Of a stretch of DNA of 28,819 nucleotides, positions 1 through 7,645 are shown piece after piece (the stretch's first letter is position 1; each line of letters begins with the position of its first letter). The stretch is from UBA1765 sp045615885 (GTDB lineage Bacteria > Fibrobacterota > Fibrobacteria > Fibrobacterales > Fibrobacteraceae): positions 1 to 28,819 of the forward strand of contig JAZLFR010000035.1 of assembly GCA_045615885.1 (NCBI GenBank), in the 5' to 3' direction. Under the pieces are notes generated by a model that searched no databases, had not been told where the DNA came from, and was given only the letters and a program-made list of their open reading frames with translations. A program made the translations under genes and the position numbers.

Positions 1-141
1 GAAATGGTGACCCCGGGTGACACTGTGACCATCCACGTGGACCTCATCGCCCCGATCGCCATGGAAAAGCAGCTCCGCTTCGCAATCCGCGAAGGTGGCC
101 GTACCGTTGGCGCAGGCTCCGTAACAGAAATCATCAAGTAA
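1..141 (+). CDS. tuf: Elongation factor Tu, C-terminal end (partial)
   Basis: The window opens inside an open frame that reads in frame 1 to a TAA at 139-141. The 46 visible residues are the C-terminal end of domain 3 of EF-Tu: they include the stretch MVTPGDTVTIHVDLIAPIAM and end in GRTVGAGSVTEIIK, the very conserved tail of the family. EF-Tu is the GTPase that carries aminoacyl-tRNA to the ribosomal A site. The 5' part lies outside the window. rpmG follows 14 bases later, which matches the common order tuf-rpmG-secE-nusG. The call is secure; only the beginning is missing. Confidence 0.96.
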   Translation, partial: EMVTPGDTVTIHVDLIAPIAMEKQLRFAIREGGRTVGAGSVTEIIK

Positions 142-155
142 TCAGGTAGAAAAGA

Positions 156-308
156 ATGCCTAGAGAACTCATTACGCTCGAATGCACTGAATGCAATCAG
201 CGCAACTATGATTCCGACAAGAACAAGCGTCTTCACCCTTCCCGTGTGGAATTCAAGAAGTACTGCCGTTTTTGCCGCAAGCATACTATCCACAAAGAAA
301 CCAAGTAA
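156..308 (+). CDS. rpmG: 50S ribosomal protein L33
   Basis: This 50-residue protein starts MPRELITLECTEC and ends HTIHKETK. It is a small component of the large ribosomal subunit near the E site. Two CxxC pairs (Cys10/Cys13 and Cys37/Cys40) form the zinc ribbon of the zinc-binding (C+) version of L33. Length is normal for the family. The gene sits between tuf and tRNA-Trp and is probably cotranscribed with both. Only a weak ribosome-binding site (AGGTAGA) precedes the ATG. Confidence 0.95.
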   Translation: MPRELITLECTECNQRNYDSDKNKRLHPSRVEFKKYCRFCRKHTIHKETK

Positions 309-325
309 TTAAGAAGTAGTGGTAT

Positions 326-398
326 AGGGCGATAGCTCAATTGGTAGAGTCACGGTCTCCAAAACCGTTGGTTGGGGGTTCGAGTCCCTCTCGCCCTG
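326..398 (+). tRNA. trpT: tRNA-Trp (anticodon CCA)
   Basis: A complete cloverleaf can be folded by eye. The acceptor stem is AGGGCGA (326-332) with TCGCCCT (391-397), followed by discriminator G398. The anticodon stem ACGGT/ACCGT encloses the loop CTCCAAA with anticodon CCA. The T arm carries GGTTCGAGTCC. The 3' CCA is not encoded, so it must be added after transcription. The gene lies 17 bases after rpmG and 24 bases before secE, so it is most likely processed from the ribosomal-protein transcript. Confidence 0.96.
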
Positions 399-422
399 CT
401 CCACTTCTTTTCAAGGTTAACC

Positions 423-617
423 ATGCGTAAGATCCAGCAATACATCAAAGAAGTTATTCAGGAATTGGAAAAGGTTACCTGGCCGACATGGGACGAATTG
501 AAAGGTTCCACTCTCGTTGTCATTATCTTCAGTGTTATTATGGGTTTCTATATTGCAGGCCTTGACTTTGGTCTCTCTTGGGTGCTCGAAAAATTCTTGG
601 CAAATGGAGGCTTCTAA
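423..617 (+). CDS. secE: Protein translocase subunit SecE
   Basis: This 64-residue protein is the short single-span form of SecE, the clamp subunit that embraces SecY in the SecYEG channel of the inner membrane. It has an amphipathic N-terminal helix with the family motif EVTWPT-like sequence (KVTWPTWDEL, residues 18-27), then one membrane segment (about residues 29-51). The open frame continues upstream into the tRNA gene, so the ATG at 423, just after the tRNA, is the sensible start. The stop overlaps the nusG start by one base (TAATG), which suggests translational coupling. Confidence 0.95.
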   Translation: MRKIQQYIKEVIQELEKVTWPTWDELKGSTLVVIIFSVIMGFYIAGLDFGLSWVLEKFLANGGF

Positions 618-1153
618 TGAATTGGTATGCAGTTCATACATTCTCTGGTCAAGAACAGAACATCAAGAAATATTTGGAAATGCGAATTGAAGCCGAAGGT
701 CTCCAGGACCGTTTCGGTCAAATTCTCATTCCTACGAGGCAGGTAACAACCAGCAGTAGTCGCGGCAAGCGCACTATGACGCTGAATATGTTCCCTGCCT
801 ATATCATTATAGAAATGGAGCTGGACGAGCTCACCCAGCACCTAGTGACAACCATTCAGGGGGTCACTCATTTCGGCGGTACAACACGTACTAACCGTAC
901 GCCTGTTCCGCTTCGTAAGAGCGAGGTCGATCGTCTTCTCGGAGTAGATCCTGAAACTTCTGCTGAAGACGTGATCCAAATTCCTTATGAATATGGAGAA
1001 AATGTCCGCATTAAGGAAGGTCCGTTCAAGGACTTTGTGGGCACAGTGGAAGAAGTCGAATCAGACAAGGCCAAGTTGAAGGTCATGGTTTCTGTTTTCG
1101 GTCGTCCTACTCCTGTTGTTCTTAACTTTAACCAAGTTGAACACATCTCCTAA
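617..1153 (+). CDS. nusG: Transcription termination/antitermination protein NusG
   Basis: This 178-residue protein binds RNA polymerase and links it to Rho or to the leading ribosome. The N-terminal NGN domain begins MNWYAVHTFSGQEQNIKKYL and includes the conserved FPAYIIIEMEL strand. The C-terminal KOW domain is seen at about residues 125-178 (GENVRIKEGPFKDFVGTVEE). Length is normal for the family. The start used is the ATG that overlaps the secE stop; an in-frame ATG lies further upstream inside secE but would add residues that do not belong to the family. Confidence 0.96.
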   Translation: MNWYAVHTFSGQEQNIKKYLEMRIEAEGLQDRFGQILIPTRQVTTSSSRGKRTMTLNMFPAYIIIEMELDELTQHLVTTIQGVTHFGGTTRTNRTPVPLRKSEVDRLLGVDPETSAEDVIQIPYEYGENVRIKEGPFKDFVGTVEEVESDKAKLKVMVSVFGRPTPVVLNFNQVEHIS

Positions 1154-1182
1154 TAGTAAGGTCTTTGAAACGGAGATAAACA

Positions 1183-1608
1183 GTGGCTAAGAAAATTACA
1201 GGTTACATTAAGCTCCAAATTCCTGGTGGTTCTGCTAACCCAGCACCTCCGGTAGGTCCAGCCCTTGGTCAAAAGGGTGTGAACATCATGGAGTTTTGTA
1301 AGCAATTCAATGCAAAGACTCAAGATGCTAAGGGTATGATTATCCCGGTTGTCATCACAGTTTACGCTGATAAGAGCTTTACATTCATCACCAAAGTTCC
1401 GCCAGTAGCCGTTCTTATCAAGAAGGCTGTTGGTCTTGAAACAGCTTCTGGTCAGCCGAACCGTAAGAAGGTTGGCAAGATCACGAAGGCACAGGTCAAG
1501 GAAATCGCTGAAAAGAAGATGCCGGACCTGAACACAATCGACCTCGAAGCCGCTATGCGCATGGTTGCGGGCACTGCTCGTTCTATGGGCGTTGATGTAG
1601 TGGACTAA
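1183..1608 (+). CDS. rplK: 50S ribosomal protein L11
   Basis: This 141-residue protein is part of the GTPase-associated centre of the 50S subunit and binds 23S rRNA next to the L10/L12 stalk. It shows the proline-rich N-terminal signature PAPPVGPALGQKGV and the C-terminal RNA-binding part ending AGTARSMGVDVVD. Translation starts at a GTG, preceded by CGGAG about 7 bases upstream. It is the first of four stalk-region ribosomal genes in the order K-A-J-L. Confidence 0.97.
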   Translation: MAKKITGYIKLQIPGGSANPAPPVGPALGQKGVNIMEFCKQFNAKTQDAKGMIIPVVITVYADKSFTFITKVPPVAVLIKKAVGLETASGQPNRKKVGKITKAQVKEIAEKKMPDLNTIDLEAAMRMVAGTARSMGVDVVD

Positions 1609-1650
1609 GAGGCAGGTAAATCACCGTTACGTATCTGACAGGAAAATTTC

Positions 1651-2337
1651 ATGTTCAGAGGAAAAAAATATAAGAAGATTGCTGAAGCTTTTGACCGTAC
1701 CCAAGCATACGGTTTGGCTGATGCTCTTCAGATTTTGAAAAAGTCCGAGGTGAAGTTCGATCAGACGGTCGAAATCCACTTCAACCTCGGTGTGGACCCA
1801 AAACATTCCGACCAAGTGGTTCGTGGCACTGTTGTGCTTCCGCATGGTACCGGTCGTAAGGTTCGCGTGCTCGTATTCTGCAAGGATGCAAATCTTGAAG
1901 CAGCTACTGCAGCAGGCGCTGATTACGCTGGTGGCGATGACTTGGTTCAGAAGATCCAAGGCGGTTGGCTTGACTTTGACGCAGTCGTTGCTACTCCAGA
2001 CATGATGCCTGTGATTAGTAAGGTTGCCAAGGTTCTCGGCCCGCGTGGACTTATGCCTTCTCCGAAGGCTGGCACCGTTACCATTAACGTTGCTCAGACC
2101 GTTAAGGAACTCAAGGCTGGTAAGATCCAGTACCGCGTGGACAAGGGCGCTAACGTTCATGCCCCAGTTGGCAAGCTTTCCTTCAGCGTTGAACAGTTGG
2201 TTGAAAATACCAAGGCTGTTATTGACTCTGTCGTTAAGGCTAAGCCGCAGACTTCCAAGGGTACTTACATCAAGTCCCTCAACTTGTCTGCAACAATGAC
2301 TCCGGGCATTAAACTTGACATGGGCTTGACCCGATAG
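1651..2337 (+). CDS. rplA: 50S ribosomal protein L1
   Basis: This 228-residue protein forms the L1 stalk that helps release tRNA from the E site. Family landmarks include VEIHFNLGVDPKHSDQVVRG and the highly conserved KVLGPRGLMPSPKAGTV in the middle. In many bacteria L1 also represses the L11-L1 message. The gene follows rplK by 42 bases and has AGGAAAA before its ATG. No clear L1-binding mimic was seen in the short leader of rplK. Confidence 0.97.
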   Translation: MFRGKKYKKIAEAFDRTQAYGLADALQILKKSEVKFDQTVEIHFNLGVDPKHSDQVVRGTVVLPHGTGRKVRVLVFCKDANLEAATAAGADYAGGDDLVQKIQGGWLDFDAVVATPDMMPVISKVAKVLGPRGLMPSPKAGTVTINVAQTVKELKAGKIQYRVDKGANVHAPVGKLSFSVEQLVENTKAVIDSVVKAKPQTSKGTYIKSLNLSATMTPGIKLDMGLTR

Positions 2338-2346
2338 GAGTACACA

Positions 2347-2877
2347 ATGAAAGCTGTAGAATTGAAAAAGCAGACTGTGGAATCCATCGTTGAGTCCTTC
2401 AATGGCGCTGCTTCTGTCTTCTTGGTAAACTTCGAAGGTGTCACAGTTGAAAAGGATAACGCTTTCCGCCGTTCTTTGAAGGCTAAGGGCGTTAAGTACC
2501 GCGCTGTGAAGAACACTCTCTTGAAGCGCGTTCTTGAAAAGCTCGAAATTAAGGGCTTGGATGACGCTCTTACGGGTGCAACTTCGATCATGGTTGGTTA
2601 CAGCGATGACCCGCTGCTTCCAGCACGCGAAATTGAAGCATTCCACAAGGCTAACCCAGATATCTTGCTTTCTAAGAGCCTTTTTGTTGATGGCGAAGTT
2701 AAGCCAGGCTCTGAAGTTGCTAATTTGGCAAAGATTCCAGATCGCAAGGGTATGATTGCACAGGTTGTTGCTATCATCCTCGGACCTGGTCGTACAATTG
2801 CTGGCCAAATTAAAGCAGTACAAGAAAAGTTGGAAGAATCGGGCGAAGCAGCACCTGAAGCTGCTCCGGAAGCCTAA
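2347..2877 (+). CDS. rplJ: 50S ribosomal protein L10
   Basis: This 176-residue protein anchors the L7/L12 dimers to the ribosome. The N-terminal RNA-binding domain begins MKAVELKKQTVESIVESFNG and contains the family stretch RRSLKAKGVKYRAVKNTLLK. The C-terminal helix that binds L12 ends in an Ala/Glu-rich tail (EAAPEAAPEA). It starts 9 bases after rplA with TAGGAG, where the rplA stop forms part of the ribosome-binding site. The usual L10 leader RNA that autoregulates rplJL cannot fit in this gap. Confidence 0.96.
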   Translation: MKAVELKKQTVESIVESFNGAASVFLVNFEGVTVEKDNAFRRSLKAKGVKYRAVKNTLLKRVLEKLEIKGLDDALTGATSIMVGYSDDPLLPAREIEAFHKANPDILLSKSLFVDGEVKPGSEVANLAKIPDRKGMIAQVVAIILGPGRTIAGQIKAVQEKLEESGEAAPEAAPEA

Positions 2878-2925
2878 CCAAAAACCACAAACAAATTTAA
2901 CACGGAATAATCGGAGAAACACATC

Positions 2926-3300
2926 ATGGCAACAGATATCAAGGCTTTGGGCGATCAGATCGTTGGTCTTACCCTTCTTGAAGCCAAGCAATTGGCTGAC
3001 TATCTTAAGGAAACTCACGGCATTGAAGCCGCAGGTGGCGTTGTAGTCGCTGCTGCAGCTGCAGGTGCTGGCGAAGCCGCTGAAGAAAAGACTGAATTCG
3101 ACGTAATCCTCGTCGAATGCGGTGCTAAGAAGATGGACGTCCTTAAGGCAGTTCGCGCTATCACTGGTCTCGGCTTGAAGGAAGCTAAGGACCTCGTTGA
3201 AAAGGCTAACAGCGTTGTTAAGGAAGCAATGCCGAAGGCTGACGCTGAAAAGCTCAAGAAGGAACTCGAAGATCTCGGAGCAAAGGTCGCTTTGAAGTAA
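2926..3300 (+). CDS. rplL: 50S ribosomal protein L7/L12
   Basis: This 124-residue stalk protein recruits the translational GTPases. It has an N-terminal dimerisation domain (residues 1-35), an Ala/Gly-rich hinge (VVVAAAAAGAGEA, about 40-52) and the conserved C-terminal domain with KKMDVLKAVRAITGLGLKEAKDLVE. A TCGGAG ribosome-binding site lies 10 bases before the ATG. A hairpin with a T-run lies directly behind the gene, so transcription can be lowered before rpoB, as expected because far more L12 than RNA polymerase is needed. Confidence 0.97.
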   Translation: MATDIKALGDQIVGLTLLEAKQLADYLKETHGIEAAGGVVVAAAAAGAGEAAEEKTEFDVILVECGAKKMDVLKAVRAITGLGLKEAKDLVEKANSVVKEAMPKADAEKLKKELEDLGAKVALK

Positions 3301-3326
3301 TGAATTCGGTTCATTAATTCTATTCT

Positions 3327-3373
3327 ACCAATAGCCTGCACTCAGTGTGGGCTATTGGTGTTTCTCTTTTTTT
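3327..3373 (+). terminator. Attenuator-type intrinsic terminator between rplL and rpoB
   Basis: A perfect 10-bp stem, ACCAATAGCC (3327-3336) with GGCTATTGGT (3350-3359), is followed by GTTTCTCTTTTTTT. Inside the 13-base loop CAC and GTG can pair further. It sits 26 bases behind rplL and 27 bases before rpoB, with no new promoter obvious after it. It therefore probably works as a partial terminator that sets the ratio of ribosomal protein to polymerase message. Confidence 0.85.
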
Positions 3374-3399
3374 GAATTTTATCGGAAGAGGTTTCCCTT

Positions 3400-6300
3400 A
3401 TGACGGAGCGAAAGAGTTACTCCTCAAACAAGTTCCAGCTCGAACTTCCGTATTTGGTCGAAGTTCAGAAGGCGTCTTACGATCAGTTTCTCCAAGTGAA
3501 TATCCCGCCAGAGAAGCGGTCTAATACTGGTTTGGAACGAGTCTTTAGAGACAAGTTCCCGATGTCGGATTCCAAGGGCCTGAATGTATTGAACTATGAA
3601 GGCTATAAGCTTGGTATTCCTAAGTACAGCATTCCAGAATGCCGTGAAAGGGGTTTGACCTATTCTGTAGACCTTTGGGCTACTTTGACGTTGCAAGTCT
3701 TTGAAGAAGACGGCGAAGAACGTCACCTGAAGGAAGAAATCAGAAACGAAGTACGTATCTGCGAATTGCCTCTCATGACCGAGAATGGCTCGTTCATCGT
3801 TAATGGCGCAGAACGTGTTGTCGTGTCTCAGTTGCACCGTTCTCCTGGTGTAAGCTTTGACGAACAGATTCAGCCAAATGGCCGCTCTGACTATAAGAGC
3901 CGCATTATTCCGCATCGCGGCGCATGGGTTGAATTCAATACCGATGGTGACTTGCTTTACCTCATCATCGACCGCAAGAAGAAGATGCCTGCAACGGCCA
4001 TGCTTCGTTGCATTGGCTTTGAAACCAACGAAGAAATTCTTGCCTTGTTCTACAAGGATTTTGAAACGGTCAGTTTGCTCGAAAACGACATTTCGAACTA
4101 CATGGGCCGTGTTGTTGCAAAGGATATCATCGATGAAGAAAATGGTGATATCATTGTTGCTGCAAATACCTGCATCGATGAAAAGTCGATGGATCGTATC
4201 AGTGAAAGTGGCGTAAAGGAATTGGCCCTTCTCTCTAAGAACGATACCGAAAACTATGGTCTTATCCACAACACTCTGAGTGCAGATAAGTATAAGACCC
4301 GTGAAGATGCTTTGAATTTGATTTACTCCACGATGCATTCTTCCCAGGAAGATGCACCGAACATGAGTACTGCTGAAAGCTATTTTAACTCTTTGTTCCT
4401 TACAGACCCGCACAAGTATGAACTTGGCGAAGTCGGTCGTTACCGTTTGAATGCAAAGGTCTTTACCGAAGCATGCTCCAAGCGCATTAGCGACCTTGGC
4501 TTGGAAAAGCCGGGCAAAGAAACCATGACGATGACCAAGGCCGACTTCCTTGCCATTATAGACTATATCGTTGGTCTTTACAATGGTGCTGACGGCTACG
4601 CTCTTGACGATATTGACCACCTTGGCAATCGTCGTATTCGCTCTGTTGGTGAATTGCTTGCAAACCAGCTCTCCGTTGGCCTTGCAAGAATGCAGCGCGT
4701 GATTGTTGAACACCTTTCTTTGAAGAACGATGACGAAAACCTTACCCCGCGTGAATTGTTCAACACCCGCATGGTAAGCACTGTTGTTCAGGCATTCTTT
4801 GGTTCTAGCCAGCTTTCCCAGTTCATGGACCAGATGAACCCGCTTTCTGAACTTACTCATAAGCGTCGTCTTTCCGCCCTTGGCCCTGGTGGTCTTACCC
4901 GTGACCGTGCAGGCTTCGAAGTCCGTGACGTTCACTATACCCACTATGGCCGTCTCTGCCCGATCGAAACTCCGGAAGGTCCGAACATTGGTTTGATCAA
5001 CTCCTTGGCTACATTCGCAGTTGTGAACCATTATGGCTTCATTGAAACTCCGTACCGTATTGTCGGTCTCCTTGCTTTCAAGGATGCAAAGGGGAATGAA
5101 GTTATGTTCCCGGAAGATAGATGGCATGAAGGCATCTACAAGGGCTTTGTCCGCGAACCGCATTTGTTTGAAGAAAGCGTTCGCAGTAACTTGAGCCTTG
5201 ATGATGTTGATTCCGTCTGCATGCACTTGGATGCTCGCCAGAGAGATCTCTTCATTAGCTTCATCAACAAGGTTTTCGAATTCAAGAATTCCGATGGTGA
5301 AGTCTATTACGTTCGTAACGGCGTTCGCCTCCAGAACTTCTCTGGCAAGGCCGACTACATGCTCGCTTCCAACGAAGTTCAGCAGATTGTTTCTGACTTC
5401 ATCACTTACTTGACTGCCGATGAAGAAGACAAGTATGTTGTTGCTCCGGCTAGCACAGAGCTTACAGAAGAAAGCCGTTTTGCTGAAGAATACGTCATTG
5501 TCCGTGAACGCAGCGAATATGTGCATCGTCTCCGTCAGGATGTTGTTGAAATCGGCGACGAAGAAGTTGAACGCATTGACTTGATGGACGTTGCTCCGCA
5601 GCAGATCGTTTCTGTTGCTGCAGGTCTTATCCCGTTCCTTGAACACGATGATGCTAACCGTGCCTTGATGGGTTCCAACATGCAGCGCCAGGCTGTGCCG
5701 CTTCTCCGTGCAGAAGCTCCGGTTGTTGGTACTGGTCTTGAACGTCGTGCTGCCCTTGACTCCGGCACCGTCGTTCGCGCCAAGCATTCCGGCCTTGTGA
5801 CTTTCGTAGATGCAACTCGCGTTGTCGTGCGCCGTGGCGACATGGTGGATGGCGAATTCCAGCCGATCGAAGGTCTTGGCAAGAATTACGAATTCCTCGG
5901 CAAGGAACCAGTGGATGAATATATTCTCCGCAAGTTCGAACGTTCCAACCAGGAATCTTGCATCAACCAGAAGCCGATCGTTGATATCGATCAGTTTGTC
6001 CGTGCAGGCGATGTCCTCGCTGACGGTGTTTCTACCGACCATGGTGAACTTGCTCTCGGTAAGAACATTTTGATTGGCTTCCTCCCGTGGAATGGTTATA
6101 ACTACGAAGACGCCGTCATTATCTCTGAAGAACTCGCTATCAAGGACGCCTTTACTTCAATCCATATTGAAGAATATGAATTGGATGTCCGCGATACAAA
6201 GCGTGGCCCGGAAGAATTGACCCGTGAAATTCCGAACGTCGGTGAAGACGCTCTTCGCGATCTTGACGAAAATGGCATTGTCCGCGTCGGTGCTGAAGTT

Positions 6301-7644
6301 CATACAGACGACATTCTCGTCGGTAAGGTAACTCCGAAGGGTGAACTGGATCTTACTCCGGAAGAAAGACTCCTCCGCGCTATCTTCGGTGAAAAGGCCG
6401 GTGATGTTCGTGATTCTTCCCTCAAGGCTCCTCCGGGAATGAAGGGCGTTGTTATTGAAACACGCGTGTTCATCAAGAAGGATAAGGCTGACAAGAAGAA
6501 CGCTCTGCTTGACCAGGAACGCATCGCCGAAATTAGCGAACAGTTCCAGAATGAAATTGATAACATCAAGTCTTCTTGCCGCACCTATTTGAGTGAACTT
6601 CTCGTTGGCAAGCCGGCTGGTAAGGTCCTTGACAACGATACTCACGAAGTGTTGTTCCGTGAAGGTCAGTCTTACACTGAATCCATGGTTTCTGCCTTGG
6701 ATGTTACCCTCGTTTCCCCGTCTTCTCAATTTGTTCAGGGTGACGAAGAACTTCAGAATAAGGTCTTGAGCCTCGTACTCGTTGCTCGCGACCGCTTGGA
6801 TACACTTACCCGCACCATGGAAAAGGAAATCGACAAGGTCACTAAGGGTGACGAGCTTTCTCCGGGTGTCCTCAAGACCGTCAAGGTTTACATTGCCAAG
6901 AAGCGTTGCCTCTCTATTGGTGACAAGATGGCAGGTCGTCACGGTAACAAGGGTGTCGTTTCCAAGATCGTTCCGGTTGAAGATATGCCGTTCACAGAAG
7001 ATGGCCGTCCGCTTCAGATTCTTTTGAATCCGCTTGGCGTGCCTTCCCGTATGAACGTCGGTCAGGTTCTTGAAGTGCACTTGGGCTGGGCCGCAAAGAC
7101 CCTCGGCTTCAAGATTGCAACGCCTGTATTCGATGGTGCCTCCTTCGATGACATCACCAAGGAACTCGAAAAGGCATACCAGAAGAACCCGATCGTTGAC
7201 TATGTGATGGATCCGGCCAACAACCGCATTATCGGTAAGGCCAAGCTCTATGACGGCCGTACTGGTGAAGCATTCCTGAACCCGGTTACTATCGGTTACA
7301 TGTACTATTTGAAGCTCGGTCACTTGGTAGACGACAAGATTCACGCTCGTTCTATCGGTTCCTACGCTCTCGTTACCCAGCAGCCACTTGGCGGTAAGAG
7401 CCAGTTCGGTGGTCAGCGCTTCGGTGAAATGGAAGTGTGGGCTCTCGAAGCTTACGGTGCTGCATATACCTTGCAGGAACTTTTAACCGTGAAGTCCGAT
7501 GATGTCATGGGCCGTTCCAAGGTTTATGATGCTATTGTTAAGGGCAAAAATACGCCGACACCGGGTACTCCGGAATCCTTCCGTGTCATGATCCACGAAG
7601 TTCGTTCCCTCGGTCTCGACATTAAGACTACTGGAGATAAGTAA
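3400..7644 (+). CDS. rpoB: DNA-directed RNA polymerase subunit beta
   Basis: This 1414-residue protein is the beta subunit of RNA polymerase. The rifampicin pocket is intact: FGSSQLSQFMDQMNPLSELT is followed by HKRRLSALGPGGL, with Asp477, His487 and Ser492 matching E. coli Asp516, His526 and Ser531; E. coli Asn518 is Met here. The GDKMAGRHGNKG motif of the active site is at about 1174-1185, and the C-terminal GGKSQFGGQRFGEMEVWALE at about 1331-1350. The protein is about 70 residues longer than the E. coli subunit. An AAGAGG site lies about 8 bases before the ATG. rpoC starts one base after the stop, so the two are probably translated in step. Confidence 0.98.
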   Translation: MTERKSYSSNKFQLELPYLVEVQKASYDQFLQVNIPPEKRSNTGLERVFRDKFPMSDSKGLNVLNYEGYKLGIPKYSIPECRERGLTYSVDLWATLTLQVFEEDGEERHLKEEIRNEVRICELPLMTENGSFIVNGAERVVVSQLHRSPGVSFDEQIQPNGRSDYKSRIIPHRGAWVEFNTDGDLLYLIIDRKKKMPATAMLRCIGFETNEEILALFYKDFETVSLLENDISNYMGRVVAKDIIDEENGDIIVAANTCIDEKSMDRISESGVKELALLSKNDTENYGLIHNTLSADKYKTREDALNLIYSTMHSSQEDAPNMSTAESYFNSLFLTDPHKYELGEVGRYRLNAKVFTEACSKRISDLGLEKPGKETMTMTKADFLAIIDYIVGLYNGADGYALDDIDHLGNRRIRSVGELLANQLSVGLARMQRVIVEHLSLKNDDENLTPRELFNTRMVSTVVQAFFGSSQLSQFMDQMNPLSELTHKRRLSALGPGGLTRDRAGFEVRDVHYTHYGRLCPIETPEGPNIGLINSLATFAVVNHYGFIETPYRIVGLLAFKDAKGNEVMFPEDRWHEGIYKGFVREPHLFEESVRSNLSLDDVDSVCMHLDARQRDLFISFINKVFEFKNSDGEVYYVRNGVRLQNFSGKADYMLASNEVQQIVSDFITYLTADEEDKYVVAPASTELTEESRFAEEYVIVRERSEYVHRLRQDVVEIGDEEVERIDLMDVAPQQIVSVAAGLIPFLEHDDANRALMGSNMQRQAVPLLRAEAPVVGTGLERRAALDSGTVVRAKHSGLVTFVDATRVVVRRGDMVDGEFQPIEGLGKNYEFLGKEPVDEYILRKFERSNQESCINQKPIVDIDQFVRAGDVLADGVSTDHGELALGKNILIGFLPWNGYNYEDAVIISEELAIKDAFTSIHIEEYELDVRDTKRGPEELTREIPNVGEDALRDLDENGIVRVGAEVHTDDILVGKVTPKGELDLTPEERLLRAIFGEKAGDVRDSSLKAPPGMKGVVIETRVFIKKDKADKKNALLDQERIAEISEQFQNEIDNIKSSCRTYLSELLVGKPAGKVLDNDTHEVLFREGQSYTESMVSALDVTLVSPSSQFVQGDEELQNKVLSLVLVARDRLDTLTRTMEKEIDKVTKGDELSPGVLKTVKVYIAKKRCLSIGDKMAGRHGNKGVVSKIVPVEDMPFTEDGRPLQILLNPLGVPSRMNVGQVLEVHLGWAAKTLGFKIATPVFDGASFDDITKELEKAYQKNPIVDYVMDPANNRIIGKAKLYDGRTGEAFLNPVTIGYMYYLKLGHLVDDKIHARSIGSYALVTQQPLGGKSQFGGQRFGEMEVWALEAYGAAYTLQELLTVKSDDVMGRSKVYDAIVKGKNTPTPGTPESFRVMIHEVRSLGLDIKTTGDK

Positions 7645-7645
7645 T

